64,000 bases of DNA from Amycolatopsis sp. CA-128772 (GCF_002904295.1 NZ_PPHG01000071.1:1-64000), one strand, 5' to 3'. Counted from the stretch's first letter, positions 35,138-44,560 are shown. The notes: a model not told the origin generated them from the letters alone. Numbers and translations are program-made.

Positions 35138-35367
35138 GCGGACCGCTCGCCGAGCCGCGGGAACGGCTTCGTCGAAAACAGCACCTCGACCGAGACCTCG
35201 AAGAACTCCGCGATCCGCAGGGCCAGGTACAGCGACGGGCTGTACTCGCCGCGCTCCAGGTAGCCGATCGTCTGGTAGTGCACGCCGAGGGCCTCCGCCA
35301 GCTGCCGCCGCGAGATCGACCGCTCCGCGCGCAGCATCGCGATCCGGTTGTAGACGGCCTCACTCAT
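35134..35367 (-). CDS. small XRE-family HTH regulator
   Basis: A 77-residue DNA-binding protein, essentially one Cro/CI helix-turn-helix: SRRQLAEALGVHYQTIGYLERGEYSPSLYLAL, with a C-terminal VSVEVLFST typical of this compact subgroup. It directly follows the ABC permease gene (2 nt between stop and start) and so is the last gene of the exporter operon. Likely target is the imperfect palindrome before the ATPase gene. Confidence 0.9.
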   Translation of the reverse strand: MSEAVYNRIAMLRAERSISRRQLAEALGVHYQTIGYLERGEYSPSLYLALRIAEFFEVSVEVLFSTKPFPRLGERSA

Positions 35368-35369
35368 GA

Positions 35370-36221
35370 CTACCCCACACGCTGCATGGCCCGCTGCCGC
35401 CGTTCGGCCAGGGACGAACCCGCCTCGCGCCGCGCCATGCGGCGCAGCAGGACCGGGGCCAGCGCGAAGCCGGCCACCGCCCACGCGAGCAGCACCGCCA
35501 CGGTCGCCACCGGCCGCCACGACTGCCCGATCTCGACGACCACCGCGCCGTCCGGCAGCAGGGCCGAGCGCATCCCGAGGCCCAGCCAGTACATCGGGAA
35601 CGCCTGCGCGATGTCCTGCAGCCAGCCCGGCAGGGCCGTGATCGGGTAGAAGATCCCGGAGATCGCGCCCAGGCCCATCACCGGCAGGGTGATCAGGCCG
35701 ATGGACCGCGGGCTGTTGGTCAGCGCGCCCAGCGCGGCGCCGATCGGCATCGTCGCGGCCATGCCGAGCAGCAGCACCCCGAGCAGGTGCAGGTACGACC
35801 AGCCGCCGTCCGGCGCCAGCGCGGAGAAGGCGAACAGGCACGGGATCAGGACCGCGGCCATGGACGTGAGCTGGGCGAGCGACAGTGCCGTGGTCTTCCC
35901 GACCAGGTAGCCGAGCATCCCGTTCGGGGTCGCCTTCGCGCGCAGCAGCGTGCCGTCCTCGCGGTCGACGGCCAGGTAGCCCGCCGCGCCGGTCAGGCCG
36001 TTGAACACGATGCCGGCGCCGAGCACGCCGGGCACGGTCGCCGCGCCGAGCGAGAACGAGGTGCCGGGCAGCGTGGCGTTGCGCATGAAGAACAACGTAC
36101 CGAGGAAGAGCACCACGAAGACGAGCTGCCCCATCACGTCGTCGAGGTTGGTCCACGTCTGCTTGAACTCGATCCAGCCGCGGGCCAGCCCGGAACGCAG
36201 GGCTACGGTCGTGCCGTTCAT
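35370..36221 (-). CDS. ABC-2 type exporter permease
   Basis: A 283-residue membrane permease of the DrrB-like ABC-2 family with six predicted helices. Family features are a cytoplasmic N-terminus (ARGWIEFKQTWTN), VDREDGTLLRAKATP in the first cytoplasmic loop, and the conserved final region FYPITALPGWLQDIAQAFPMYW. It pairs with the ATPase encoded just upstream, whose stop overlaps this start by 4 nt. The substrate may be a drug or lipid; not determinable. Confidence 0.9.
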   Translation of the reverse strand: MNGTTVALRSGLARGWIEFKQTWTNLDDVMGQLVFVVLFLGTLFFMRNATLPGTSFSLGAATVPGVLGAGIVFNGLTGAAGYLAVDREDGTLLRAKATPNGMLGYLVGKTTALSLAQLTSMAAVLIPCLFAFSALAPDGGWSYLHLLGVLLLGMAATMPIGAALGALTNSPRSIGLITLPVMGLGAISGIFYPITALPGWLQDIAQAFPMYWLGLGMRSALLPDGAVVVEIGQSWRPVATVAVLLAWAVAGFALAPVLLRRMARREAGSSLAERRQRAMQRVG

Positions 36222-37159
36222 CGCGCACCCGCTTCCTGGAGCCCGAGCTCCGTCTCGCCGCCGGTCTCGGCGCGGTGGACCAGCGTCATGTAGGTGTCCT
36301 CCAGCGACGCCCGCCGGACCTCGAGGTCCTCGACGGCGTCGCCGTGCTGCTTGAACAGGTCGTGCACGTACTTGGTCGCCTCGGTCGTCGAGTGCACGAA
36401 CCGCTGGCCGCCGACGCTCCAGCGGACCTCGGCCTCGCCGGCGATCTGCCGGCTGAGCTGGTCGGCCGAGCCGTCGGCGATGATCCGGCCGCCGTTGAGG
36501 ATGAGGATCCGGTCGGCCAGCTTCTCGGCCTCGTCGAGGTCGTGCGTGGTGAGCAGGATCGTCGTGTCGAGCTCGTCGGACAGCCGGTGCACCAGGTCGT
36601 GGAACTCGCGCCGCGCCTCCGGGTCGAAGCCGGCGGTCGGCTCGTCGAGGAACAGCAGCTCGGGCCGCCCGACGATGCCGATGGCGACGTCGAGCCGCCG
36701 CCGCTGGCCGCCGGAGAGCTGCTTGAGCTTCTTGCCCGCGTGCTCGGTGAGCCCGACGGTCTCGATCAGCTCGTCGGCGTCCCACGGCCGCGGGCGCGAA
36801 GGCGTCGAGTACGGCGCGTAGTACCGGCCGAGGTGCGCGAGCAGCTCGCGGACGCGCCACTTCCCGTGGTCACGCCAGGACTGGAGCACGACCCCCAGCC
36901 GTGCCCGCCAGTCCTCGCCGCCCTGGGCCGGGTCGGTGCCCAGCACGCTGACCTCGCCGGCCGACCGCATGCGGAAGCCCTCGAGGATCTCGATCGTCGT
37001 GGTCTTGCCCGCGCCGTTCGGCCCGAGCAGGCACACGACCTCGCCCCGGTACGCCTCGAAGCCGACGCCGTGGAGCACGTCGTTGGTGCCGTACCGCATC
37101 CGCAGCTCGCGTACGCGGACGACGGGATCGGCAGGATCTCTCATCACGGTCACCCCCAT
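36218..37159 (-). CDS. ABC exporter ATP-binding protein (DrrA-like)
   Basis: A 313-residue ATPase. Walker A GPNGAGKTTTIEIL, signature LKQLSGGQRRRLDVAIG, Walker B LLFLDEPTAGFDPEARR and switch His in LLTTHDLDEAE are all intact. A C-terminal DrrA-type extension (about residues 225-313) is present. ATG 37159 or 37144 may be the start. First gene of the exporter-XRE operon, with a palindrome 13 nt upstream. Confidence 0.94.
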   Translation of the reverse strand: MGVTVMRDPADPVVRVRELRMRYGTNDVLHGVGFEAYRGEVVCLLGPNGAGKTTTIEILEGFRMRSAGEVSVLGTDPAQGGEDWRARLGVVLQSWRDHGKWRVRELLAHLGRYYAPYSTPSRPRPWDADELIETVGLTEHAGKKLKQLSGGQRRRLDVAIGIVGRPELLFLDEPTAGFDPEARREFHDLVHRLSDELDTTILLTTHDLDEAEKLADRILILNGGRIIADGSADQLSRQIAGEAEVRWSVGGQRFVHSTTEATKYVHDLFKQHGDAVEDLEVRRASLEDTYMTLVHRAETGGETELGLQEAGAR

Positions 37160-37171
37160 CTGACTGATGCG

Positions 37172-37201
37172 ATCGAATGTAGCACACCTACTACGTTCGA
37201 T
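37172..37201. promoter_or_regulatory. imperfect palindrome, candidate operator of the exporter operon
   Basis: ATCGAATGTAG at 37172-37182 and CTACGTTCGAT at 37191-37201 are inverted arms with a single mismatch around an 8-nt centre. It lies 13 nt before the ABC ATPase start, in an AT-richer patch likely to be the promoter. The XRE protein at the end of the operon is the obvious candidate binder. Confidence 0.55.
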
Positions 37202-37254
37202 GAGACTTCTGCTGCCTTGGGAACTTGACCGGCGGTCACCCGGTTCGCCGGGGC

Positions 37255-37569
37255 ATGGGAACCTGGCTGGGCCTGGCGTTGCCGGGCGGTGTGGTGATCC
37301 TGCTGGTCATGGCGGCGATCGAACTGCGCCCGCGCAAGGACGGCTCGCGCTTCAAGGCGCGGCTGTCCTCCACCTACCTCGAAGAGACCACCGCGTTCCT
37401 CTACGGCACCAAGCGGCGTGAGCTGGAACACCGGGAAACGATGTCGATGCTCGTCGAGCAGGACGCCGAGGGCGCGCCACCCTGGCGTGACGTGGACCTG
37501 GACGCCGGAACGGCCCGGATCCGGCCCCGTCCGGACCCGCCGGAGCCGGAGAACCGCCAGCTACAGTGA
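37255..37569 (+). CDS. DUF6191-like small membrane protein
   Basis: A 104-residue protein with one N-terminal membrane helix (WLGLALPGGVVILLVMAAIEL), then a soluble tail with LSSTYLEETTAFLYGTKRRELEHR, resembling the DUF6191 family of actinobacterial proteins. Function unknown. Its stop overlaps the first possible start of cobG (GTGA), so the two are coupled, but a direct cobalamin role is not known. Confidence 0.75.
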   Translation: MGTWLGLALPGGVVILLVMAAIELRPRKDGSRFKARLSSTYLEETTAFLYGTKRRELEHRETMSMLVEQDAEGAPPWRDVDLDAGTARIRPRPDPPEPENRQLQ

Positions 37570-38648
37570 CCCTCATGCCGACCCCAGCACGCGTGCGAGC
37601 CGACGCGTGCCCCGGTGTTTTCGCACCGCACGACGCCGCCGACGGGCCGTTGGCCCGGGTCCGGCTGCCCGGCGGCACGATTCCCGCAGTGCAGCTGCGC
37701 GCGCTGGCCGACGCGGCCGAGGCGTGCGGCGACGGCGACCTCCACCTCACCTCGCGCGGCAACGTCCAGCTGCGCGGCGTCACGCGGCCCGGTCTCGCGG
37801 CCCGGCTGACCGACGCCGGCCTGCTGCCCTCACCGTCGCACGAGCGGGTCCGCAACGTCCTCGCGTCGCCGTTGAGCGGGGTGCGCGGTGGGCTCGCCGA
37901 CGTCCGCGGCCTGGCGGCGGCGCTCGATCTGGCGCTGTGTGCGACGCCCGAGCTGGCGTCGCTGCCCGGACGGTTCCTCTTCGCCTTCGACGACGGCCGC
38001 GTGGACGTCGCCGGGGAAGGCACCGACGTCTGCTGGCTGGCCACGGGCCGGTCCGAGGGAACGCTGCTGCTCGCGGGCGGCGACACCGGACGGCGGGTGT
38101 CCCGCGCCGGCGCCGTGGCGACGCTCATCGACGTCGCGCTGGAGTTCTGCCGGGTCCGCGGGGCCGCCTGGCGCGTCGCCGAACTCGACGACCCGGCGTG
38201 GCGGGGGACGCCGGTGCCGCGGGGCTCGTCGTCCGTGCCGGCTGGGCTCATTCCCCGGGACGGCGGTTTCGCGGCCGGTGTCGTGCCGCGCTTCGGGCAG
38301 CTGTCCGCGACGCAGGCGCGAGCGCTGGCGGAGTTCGGGACGGCGCTGGTCACGCCGTGGAAGTCCGTCATCCTGCCGGACGTGCCCGCGGACGTCTTCG
38401 AGCGGCTGGGGTTCGGCGGTTCCGCACTGGGGACCTCCGCGTGCATCGGCCGTCCGGGCTGCGCGAAGTCGCGCGCCGACGTCCGGGCCGACGCGGTGTT
38501 CCGGCCGGGCCTGCGCGCGCACTTCTCGGGCTGCGAACGGCGGTGCGGGAAGCCGTCGCAGTCCCATGTGGACGTTGTCGCCGAAGCGGGGGGCTACCGC
38601 ATCGACGGCCGCTGGGTGCCGCTCGACGAGATGGAAGGGAACCTGTGA
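37566..38648 (+). CDS. cobG: precorrin-3B synthase
   Basis: Oxygen-dependent iron-sulfur monooxygenase of the aerobic cobalamin route, converting precorrin-3A to 3B before ring contraction. About 360 residues. Sirohaem/4Fe-4S reductase fold: ferredoxin-like half with DLHLTSRGNVQLRGV, and cluster cysteines in SACIGRPGCAKS and HFSGCERRCGKP. GTG 37566 or ATG 37575 starts it. Its stop overlaps the cobH GTG by 4 nt. Presence of cobG marks the pathway as oxygen-dependent. Confidence 0.95.
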   Translation: MTLMPTPARVRADACPGVFAPHDAADGPLARVRLPGGTIPAVQLRALADAAEACGDGDLHLTSRGNVQLRGVTRPGLAARLTDAGLLPSPSHERVRNVLASPLSGVRGGLADVRGLAAALDLALCATPELASLPGRFLFAFDDGRVDVAGEGTDVCWLATGRSEGTLLLAGGDTGRRVSRAGAVATLIDVALEFCRVRGAAWRVAELDDPAWRGTPVPRGSSSVPAGLIPRDGGFAAGVVPRFGQLSATQARALAEFGTALVTPWKSVILPDVPADVFERLGFGGSALGTSACIGRPGCAKSRADVRADAVFRPGLRAHFSGCERRCGKPSQSHVDVVAEAGGYRIDGRWVPLDEMEGNL

Positions 38649-39268
38649 TCGACTACCTGCGGGACGGTGCCGAGATCTACCGGCACTCGTTCGCCACGAT
38701 CCGCGAGGAGGCGGACCTGGCGATCCTGCCCGACGACGTGGCCGGGCTGGCGGTCCGGATGATCCACGCCTGCGGCATGGTCGATCTGGTCGACGACCTG
38801 CGCTACACGCTCGACGTCGTCGAGTCCGGCCGCGCGGCCCTCGAAGCCGGCGCCCCGATCCTGTGCGACGCGCAGATGATCGCCAGCGGCGTCACCCGCC
38901 GTCGCCTGCCGGCGGGCAACGAGGTCCTCTGCACGCTGTCGGACCCCGGTGTTCCTTCGCTGGCCGAACGGATGGGCACGACGCGTTCGGCGGCGGCGCT
39001 GGAGCTGTGGCGCGACAAGCTGCCCGGCTCGGTGGTGGCGATCGGCAACGCGCCGACGGCGTTGTTCCGCCTGCTGGAGATCCTCGACGAAGGCGTCGGC
39101 GCACCGGCGGCGATCATCGGCGTCCCGGTCGGCTTCGTCGGCGCGATGGAGTCCAAAGTGGAGCTGGCCAAACGTGCTCCGGCCCCGTACCTGGTGGTCC
39201 ACGGCCGGCGCGGCGGCAGCGCGATGGCCGTCGCGGCCATCAACGCACTCGCGAGCGCCGAAGAATGA
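38645..39268 (+). CDS. cobH: precorrin-8X methylmutase
   Basis: Moves the C-11 methyl group to C-12, giving hydrogenobyrinic acid. 207 residues, standard size. The catalytic His is in VRMIHACGMVDLV and the substrate loop is LCDAQMIASGVTRRRL. IGNAPTALFRLLE and GVPVGFVGAMESKVEL are family blocks. GTG start at 38645 overlaps cobG; the stop overlaps the cobIJ ATG. Confidence 0.96.
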   Translation: MIDYLRDGAEIYRHSFATIREEADLAILPDDVAGLAVRMIHACGMVDLVDDLRYTLDVVESGRAALEAGAPILCDAQMIASGVTRRRLPAGNEVLCTLSDPGVPSLAERMGTTRSAAALELWRDKLPGSVVAIGNAPTALFRLLEILDEGVGAPAAIIGVPVGFVGAMESKVELAKRAPAPYLVVHGRRGGSAMAVAAINALASAEE

Positions 39269-40755
39269 GCGTGGGCAAGCTGTACGGCGTCGGCCTCGGC
39301 CCCGGCGACCCGGAACTGATGACGGTCAAGGCGGCGCGCCTGATTTCCGAGGCATCGGTGATCGCCTACCACTGCGCCCGGCACGGCCGCAGCATCGCGC
39401 GATCGGTCGCGGAGCCGTACCTGCGTGAAGGGCAGATCGAGGAAAAGCTCGTCTACCCGGTGACCACGGAGACGACCGACCACCCGGGCGGCTACGAGGG
39501 TGCGATCGCCGACTTCTACGAGCTGAGCGCAAAGCGCCTGGCGGAGCACCTCGACGCGGGGCGCGACGTGGTCCTGCTCTGCGAGGGTGACCCGTTCTTC
39601 TACGGCTCGTACATGTACATGCACGAGCGCCTGTCCGGCCGGTACGAGGCGGTGGTGGTCCCGGGCGTGACGTCGGTGAGCGCGGCGTCGTCGGTCTTCG
39701 GCCGCCCGCTGGTCCAGCGCGACGAGGTCCTGACGGTGCTCCCGGGCACCCTGCCGGCCCCGGAGCTGGCGCGCCGCCTGGCGGACACCGACGCGGCGGC
39801 GGTCCTGAAGCTGGGCCGGACGTTCTCGTCGGTGCGGGAGGCGTTCGCGGAGGCGGGGAAGCTGGACGAGGCTGTCTACGTCGAGCGTGCGACGTGGGGG
39901 GAGCAGCGGATCGAGCCCCTGGCTTCGGTGGATCCTGCTTCCGTGCCGTACTTTTCGCTGGCGTTGCTGCCTTCGCCGGGTTACGCGTCACGCCAGTCTC
40001 CGGGTTCGCCCCCTCCGGCTCCTTCTTCCGGTGGCGAGGTCGTCGTCGTGGGCCTCGGCCCGGCCGGCCCGGAGTGGCTGACCCCCGAGGCGGCTGCGGA
40101 GCTTTCGGCTGCGGAGCACGTCGTCGGGTACGGGCCGTATGTGGCACGGGTGCCGCAGAAGGCGGGCCAGCAGCGGCACGCGTCGGGCAACCGGGTGGAA
40201 GCGGACCGGGCCCGCGAGGCCCTGGACCTGGCTGCTTCGGGCGCGCGGGTCGCGGTGGTGTCCTCGGGCGACCCGGGGGTGTTCGCGATGGCGTCGGCGG
40301 TGTTGGAGCAGGTGTCCGCGGGGCACGGAACGGGCGTCCGGGTCCGGATAGTCCCGGGCGTGACGGCAGCCCAGGCGGCGGCGTCGCGGGTGGGGGCGCC
40401 GCTGGGCCACGATTATTGCGTGCTCTCGCTGTCGGATCGCTTGAAGCCGTGGGACATCATCGAGAAGCGCCTGGACGCGGCTGGGGCGGCGGATCTCGTG
40501 CTGGCGTTGTACAACCCTGCTTCGCGGACCCGGACGACTCAGCTGGCTGATGCTCGTGCGGTGCTGCTGCGCCACCGTTCTGCTTCCACGCCGGTCGTGG
40601 TGGCGCGGGACGTGGGTGGGCCGGAGGAGGACATCCGCATCACGACGCTGGGCGAGCTGGATCCGTCCACAGTGGATATGCGCTGCCTGCTGATCGTGGG
40701 TTCGTCCCGCACTCGCGCCGAGAACGGCATCGTCTGGACACCGCGCAGCTACTGA
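39265..40755 (+). CDS. cobIJ: fused CobI-CobJ: precorrin-2 C20- and precorrin-3B C17-methyltransferase
   Basis: Two tetrapyrrole methylases in one 496-residue chain. CobI is about residues 1-240 (GVGLGPGDPELMTVKA, CEGDPFFYGSYMYMHER). A Pro/Ser linker (SPGSPPPAPSSGG) follows, and CobJ is about 255-496 (VVGLGPAGPEWLTPEA, VSSGDPGVFAMAS, ALYNPASRTR). The fusion is common in actinobacteria. It acts on either side of CobG, encoded two genes upstream. Last gene of the cobG-H-IJ unit, followed by a hairpin. Confidence 0.96.
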   Translation: MSVGKLYGVGLGPGDPELMTVKAARLISEASVIAYHCARHGRSIARSVAEPYLREGQIEEKLVYPVTTETTDHPGGYEGAIADFYELSAKRLAEHLDAGRDVVLLCEGDPFFYGSYMYMHERLSGRYEAVVVPGVTSVSAASSVFGRPLVQRDEVLTVLPGTLPAPELARRLADTDAAAVLKLGRTFSSVREAFAEAGKLDEAVYVERATWGEQRIEPLASVDPASVPYFSLALLPSPGYASRQSPGSPPPAPSSGGEVVVVGLGPAGPEWLTPEAAAELSAAEHVVGYGPYVARVPQKAGQQRHASGNRVEADRAREALDLAASGARVAVVSSGDPGVFAMASAVLEQVSAGHGTGVRVRIVPGVTAAQAAASRVGAPLGHDYCVLSLSDRLKPWDIIEKRLDAAGAADLVLALYNPASRTRTTQLADARAVLLRHRSASTPVVVARDVGGPEEDIRITTLGELDPSTVDMRCLLIVGSSRTRAENGIVWTPRSY

Positions 40756-40756
40756 C

Positions 40757-40784
40757 GTGAGGCCGGGCTCCGGCCCGGCCTCAC
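40757..40784. terminator. hairpin between convergent cobIJ and arabinosyltransferase genes
   Basis: GTGAGGCCGGG at 40757-40767 pairs perfectly with 40774-40784 around a 6-nt loop. It lies 2 nt after the cobIJ stop codon and can serve both strands. Confidence 0.75.
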
Positions 40785-40789
40785 GCTTC

Positions 40790-43700
40790 TCAGCGCGTCG
40801 GGTCCTTGCCGTTCGGCTGCCGCGGTCCCGGACCCGGTGACCACCAGCCCGGCACCGTCTTCTCCCCGTGCACCACCGTCGGCGCGATGCCCTCCGTGAA
40901 CGGCTCGATCTGCAGCAGCTGGCCCCACGACTGGCTCGGCTGGCCGATCAGGTAGCTCGGCACCTCCGGCTCCTCGGCCAGCTCCTCCAGCCAGCCGATC
41001 GGGCCGCCGTTGGTCGAGGACGCCCACTGGGCCTCGTCCGCCAGGCCGCCCGCCGTGATGCGGTAGTCCGGGACCTGGGAGATCCCGTCGTGGGACGTCA
41101 CCGGCTGGACGCACGGGTACACGAACGACGCCGGCCAGTCCACGTACACCGGCTTCGAGCCGATGCGGTCCGTCAGCGTCGTGAACGTCGGGACGCGGGG
41201 GGCCGACGCCGCGATCCAGCCGTCCTCCGTCAGGTCGTTGTCCACGATGTTGATGCGGACCGCGTTCGTCTCCGGGGGGAGGTCGCGCAGGTTGATGCGG
41301 GTGTCGTTCCAGCCGCCCGTGCCCGAGCCCGGCGGGAGCATGAACTGGCTGCGCAGGACCTTCACGCCGTCCGGGGTGTCGACGCCGTAGTCGAGGCTGA
41401 CCGACGTCGGGCGGCGGGCCGCGCCCGCCGTGGCCACCACCACCTGGCCGTCCGCCGGCTTCTCCGTCAGCGCGAACCAGTCGCTGCGCAGGCGCCCGGC
41501 GCGCGTCTCCGGGTCGAGGTAGCTCGACCACATCGGCACCTTTTCCGGCGTGAACCCGTGCGGCGGCTCGGCCAGGGGGTCCTTGTCGTCGACCGGGCGG
41601 GTGTGGAAGCCGGTCTGGACGCGGCCGTTGTCCTGGTCCGGGTTCGGCAGCGGGGAGCCGGTCTCCTTCGGCTTCTCCGCCACCGTCCGCTGCTCGGCCT
41701 GCGGGTGCAGGATGCTCGTCGCCGCGTCGCGCTCGACCATCACGTGGTCGGAGAGGTTGCAGCTCTTGCCGAACAGGTGCCCGACGTTCGCCGCGCCCAG
41801 GCTGTAGCTGCCGGACTGGTTGTGGATCGCCCACGCCATCGTGACGAACTCGCCCGCCGCCACCAGGCCGCAGACCACCACCAGCGACAGCGACCCGAGC
41901 CGCAGCGCGCGCCGCTTGCCTTCCTGGGGCTGGTCGGGCAGGCCCGGCCGGTGCGCGCGGACGTTCTCGACGAACGCGTAGATCCCGGCGATCGCGGCCG
42001 CCGCCAGCAGGATGGTCGACAGCGGGATGCCGCCGACCGACGGCGCCACGTTCGTCCACTGGACGCCGAGACGCGAGACGAACCAGTACGTGTTCGGCCC
42101 GGTCGCGGCGAGCGCGGCGACCACCAGCAGCGCCGCCAGGAAGGCCGCGCGGTTGCGTTTGGACCGCAGCACCGTGGAGCTGGTCGCGAGCGCGGCCAGC
42201 GCGGCCATCGACGCGCCGACCGCGGCGAACGCGCCGAAGTGGTGCGTCCACTTCGTCGGCGTCAGGGCCAGCAGCAGGAAGAACACCGCCGTCGTGCCGA
42301 TCAGGCGGCGGGCCGGCCCGAGCGACGCGCCGGGGATGCGGCCGCGGCGCAGCAGCATCACCAGGCAGGTGGCGGTGCACAGCACGACCAGCAGCACCGG
42401 GAACCGGCGCGGTGCCGAGCCGTCCGGCAGGTCGGCGAACAGCAGCTGGTAGCGCGCGAGCTCCTGGAACCACGACAGGTTCGGGCCCACCTGGGTGCGG
42501 ATCCGGGTCGCTTCCTGGACGGTCGCGAACGTCTGGTCGGCGAACACGACGACCAGCACGAGCAGCCCGGCGGCGGCGACCGGCGCGAGCACCGGCAGCC
42601 AGCCGTTTTCGTTCGCGCGCTGGCGGATCAGCTTGAACAGCGGGCGCGCCGCGACCAGGAAGGGCGCCACCGCGATCAGCCCGGTCGGCGTCGCGGCCAG
42701 GGTGAACCCGGCCGCGGTCAGGCCGAGGCACAGCGGCAGCAGCCGCCGCGTCACCAGCGCGCGCTCCACCGCGCAGATCGCCAGCAGCGAGCCGAGCGCG
42801 GCGACCGGTTCCGGGCGGACGCCGTTGTTGTAGGGCATCCACCAGATCAGGAACACCGTCGCGGCGGCCCAGCTCGCCGGGCGGCTGGTGCGGATCTGGG
42901 TGCCGAGGCGCGGCATCACCTCGCGGCTGATCAGCAGCCAGCTGAGCACGCCGAGCAGGAACGAGGGCAGCCGGATCCACGGCGGCACCACGCTGACGTG
43001 CGCCATCAGCTCGAACAGGTGGTAGAACCAGCCGAACGGCGCTTCGGCGACGCCGAACCAGCGGTGGTAGTTCGTGAGGAACCCGGTCTGCTCGGTGACC
43101 CGGGCCATCGTGAGGATGTAGCCGTCGTCCGAGGTCACCGGCCCGATGAAGACCCACGCGCCGAGCGCGACGATCACCGTCACGTCCCGCGCGGTCAGCC
43201 GCCACCAGCCGACCGGCGCCCAGCGCGGCGCGCGTCTCGCGAAGCCGGAGTCGCGGCGCCAGACCGCGATCATGCAGCCGATCAGCGACAGGATGGCGAG
43301 CACGCCCACGCTGATCTTCAGCGCGGTCGGCGACGTCTGGTAGCGCGTGTCCGGCACGACCGAGACGTGCAGGCCGGCGATCGGGTCCTTGCTCGAGTTG
43401 ATCGAGGAGTAGATGCCGACCACGCGGGGCCGGACGTCGCCGCCGGCGTGGAAGATCGGCGTCCCCGCCACAGCGAGGGTCATCTGCGTAGCGTCGACGT
43501 CCAGCTCGACGTCGCACTTCTCGGCGGGCAGCGGCTGCTGGGCGATCTGCTGGCCCTGGCTGGAGGCGAGCAGCACGCCGTTGTCGACGCGCAGCTGCAG
43601 CCCGACGCCGTTGCCGGCCTTCGGGTCGGTGCGGCCGTCCGGCACGGTGGCGAACAGCAGGCCGGGACCGTTCGTGCGCGCGTCGACCGAGCGGATGGCC

Positions 43701-43882
43701 GCGCACGGCAGCTCGGCCCGCAGGTCCTGGGCCCAGTACCCGGTCAAGGGCGCGTTGACGGAGCGGGTGTCGCTGCCGGTGGGCCAGACGACCTCCGCCG
43801 TGTCCTGCACCACCGGCAGGAAGGGGAAAGCCAGCGCGCACAAGGCCGAGAGCAACCCCAGCGCTACGGCAATCAGACGCAT
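40790..43882 (-). CDS. EmbC-family arabinosyltransferase
   Basis: GT-C membrane enzyme adding arabinofuranose from decaprenyl-phosphate-arabinose to arabinan of the cell wall. 1030 residues, like EmbA/B/C. The N-terminal helix is followed by an extracytoplasmic sugar-binding domain, then about 12 more helices. The catalytic loop after helix 2 contains GPVTSDDGYILTMAR with the conserved Asp pair. A large C-terminal carbohydrate-binding domain (from about residue 690) ends the chain. Only one Emb homologue is in the window. It implies an arabinogalactan cell wall. Confidence 0.93.
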   Translation of the reverse strand: MRLIAVALGLLSALCALAFPFLPVVQDTAEVVWPTGSDTRSVNAPLTGYWAQDLRAELPCAAIRSVDARTNGPGLLFATVPDGRTDPKAGNGVGLQLRVDNGVLLASSQGQQIAQQPLPAEKCDVELDVDATQMTLAVAGTPIFHAGGDVRPRVVGIYSSINSSKDPIAGLHVSVVPDTRYQTSPTALKISVGVLAILSLIGCMIAVWRRDSGFARRAPRWAPVGWWRLTARDVTVIVALGAWVFIGPVTSDDGYILTMARVTEQTGFLTNYHRWFGVAEAPFGWFYHLFELMAHVSVVPPWIRLPSFLLGVLSWLLISREVMPRLGTQIRTSRPASWAAATVFLIWWMPYNNGVRPEPVAALGSLLAICAVERALVTRRLLPLCLGLTAAGFTLAATPTGLIAVAPFLVAARPLFKLIRQRANENGWLPVLAPVAAAGLLVLVVVFADQTFATVQEATRIRTQVGPNLSWFQELARYQLLFADLPDGSAPRRFPVLLVVLCTATCLVMLLRRGRIPGASLGPARRLIGTTAVFFLLLALTPTKWTHHFGAFAAVGASMAALAALATSSTVLRSKRNRAAFLAALLVVAALAATGPNTYWFVSRLGVQWTNVAPSVGGIPLSTILLAAAAIAGIYAFVENVRAHRPGLPDQPQEGKRRALRLGSLSLVVVCGLVAAGEFVTMAWAIHNQSGSYSLGAANVGHLFGKSCNLSDHVMVERDAATSILHPQAEQRTVAEKPKETGSPLPNPDQDNGRVQTGFHTRPVDDKDPLAEPPHGFTPEKVPMWSSYLDPETRAGRLRSDWFALTEKPADGQVVVATAGAARRPTSVSLDYGVDTPDGVKVLRSQFMLPPGSGTGGWNDTRINLRDLPPETNAVRINIVDNDLTEDGWIAASAPRVPTFTTLTDRIGSKPVYVDWPASFVYPCVQPVTSHDGISQVPDYRITAGGLADEAQWASSTNGGPIGWLEELAEEPEVPSYLIGQPSQSWGQLLQIEPFTEGIAPTVVHGEKTVPGWWSPGPGPRQPNGKDPTR

Positions 43883-43900
43883 CGGCGCAACGCTAACGGG

Positions 43901-44560
43901 TCAGATGCGGGCGGTTGACGCAGCCCCCGGGTCACGCCGGGTGAACCGGCCGTGGTGTATCGCCGCGGCCAGGGGACGACGGCTCCGCCAACCGTGGCGC
44001 TCCAGGTCGGGCACGGTTTCCAGGGAGCTGACCGGCCCGACGCACAGCCACGCGACCGGCCGCACACCGTCGGGCACGCCGAGCAGCTCGCTCAGGAACG
44101 GTTCGCGGTAGAAGCTCACCCAGCCGACGCCCAGGCCCTCCGCGGTCGCGGCGAGCCAGAGGTTCTGGATCGCGAGGCACACCGAGTACAGGCCGGCGTC
44201 GGCGATGGCGTGCCGGCCGAGCACGTCGGGCGCGCCGCGCGCCGGGTCGTAGGTGACGACGATGCCCAGGCTCGACTCCAGAATGCCCTCGATCTTGATG
44301 TTCGCGAAGGTCCTCGCGCGGTCCTCGCCGAGCTGCCCGGCGAAAACCTCCCGCTCTTCGTGGACGTGCTTGGCGAACTTCTCGCGCGTCACGACGTCCT
44401 CGACCAGCACGAAGTCCCACGGCTGCGTCAGCCCGACGCTCGGCGCGGCGTGCGCGGCTTCGAGCACCCGCATCAGCGTGGCTTCGGGGACGGGCGCGCC
44501 GGTGAACTCGCCGCGGACGTCCCGCCGCTTGCGCAGGACTTCGTAGAACTCTTCGATCAT
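43901..44560 (-). CDS. bluB: 5,6-dimethylbenzimidazole synthase BluB
   Basis: Flavin-destroying nitroreductase-fold enzyme that makes the lower ligand DMB from reduced FMN and O2. 219 residues. Family segments: RRDVRGEFTGAPVPE, AAHAAPSVGLTQPWDFVLV and GWVSFYREPFLSELLGVP. ATG 44560 overlaps the cobK stop (ATGA), which decides the start over ATG 44575. Last gene of the cobL-M-x-K-bluB unit. Confidence 0.94.
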   Translation of the reverse strand: MIEEFYEVLRKRRDVRGEFTGAPVPEATLMRVLEAAHAAPSVGLTQPWDFVLVEDVVTREKFAKHVHEEREVFAGQLGEDRARTFANIKIEGILESSLGIVVTYDPARGAPDVLGRHAIADAGLYSVCLAIQNLWLAATAEGLGVGWVSFYREPFLSELLGVPDGVRPVAWLCVGPVSSLETVPDLERHGWRSRRPLAAAIHHGRFTRRDPGAASTARI

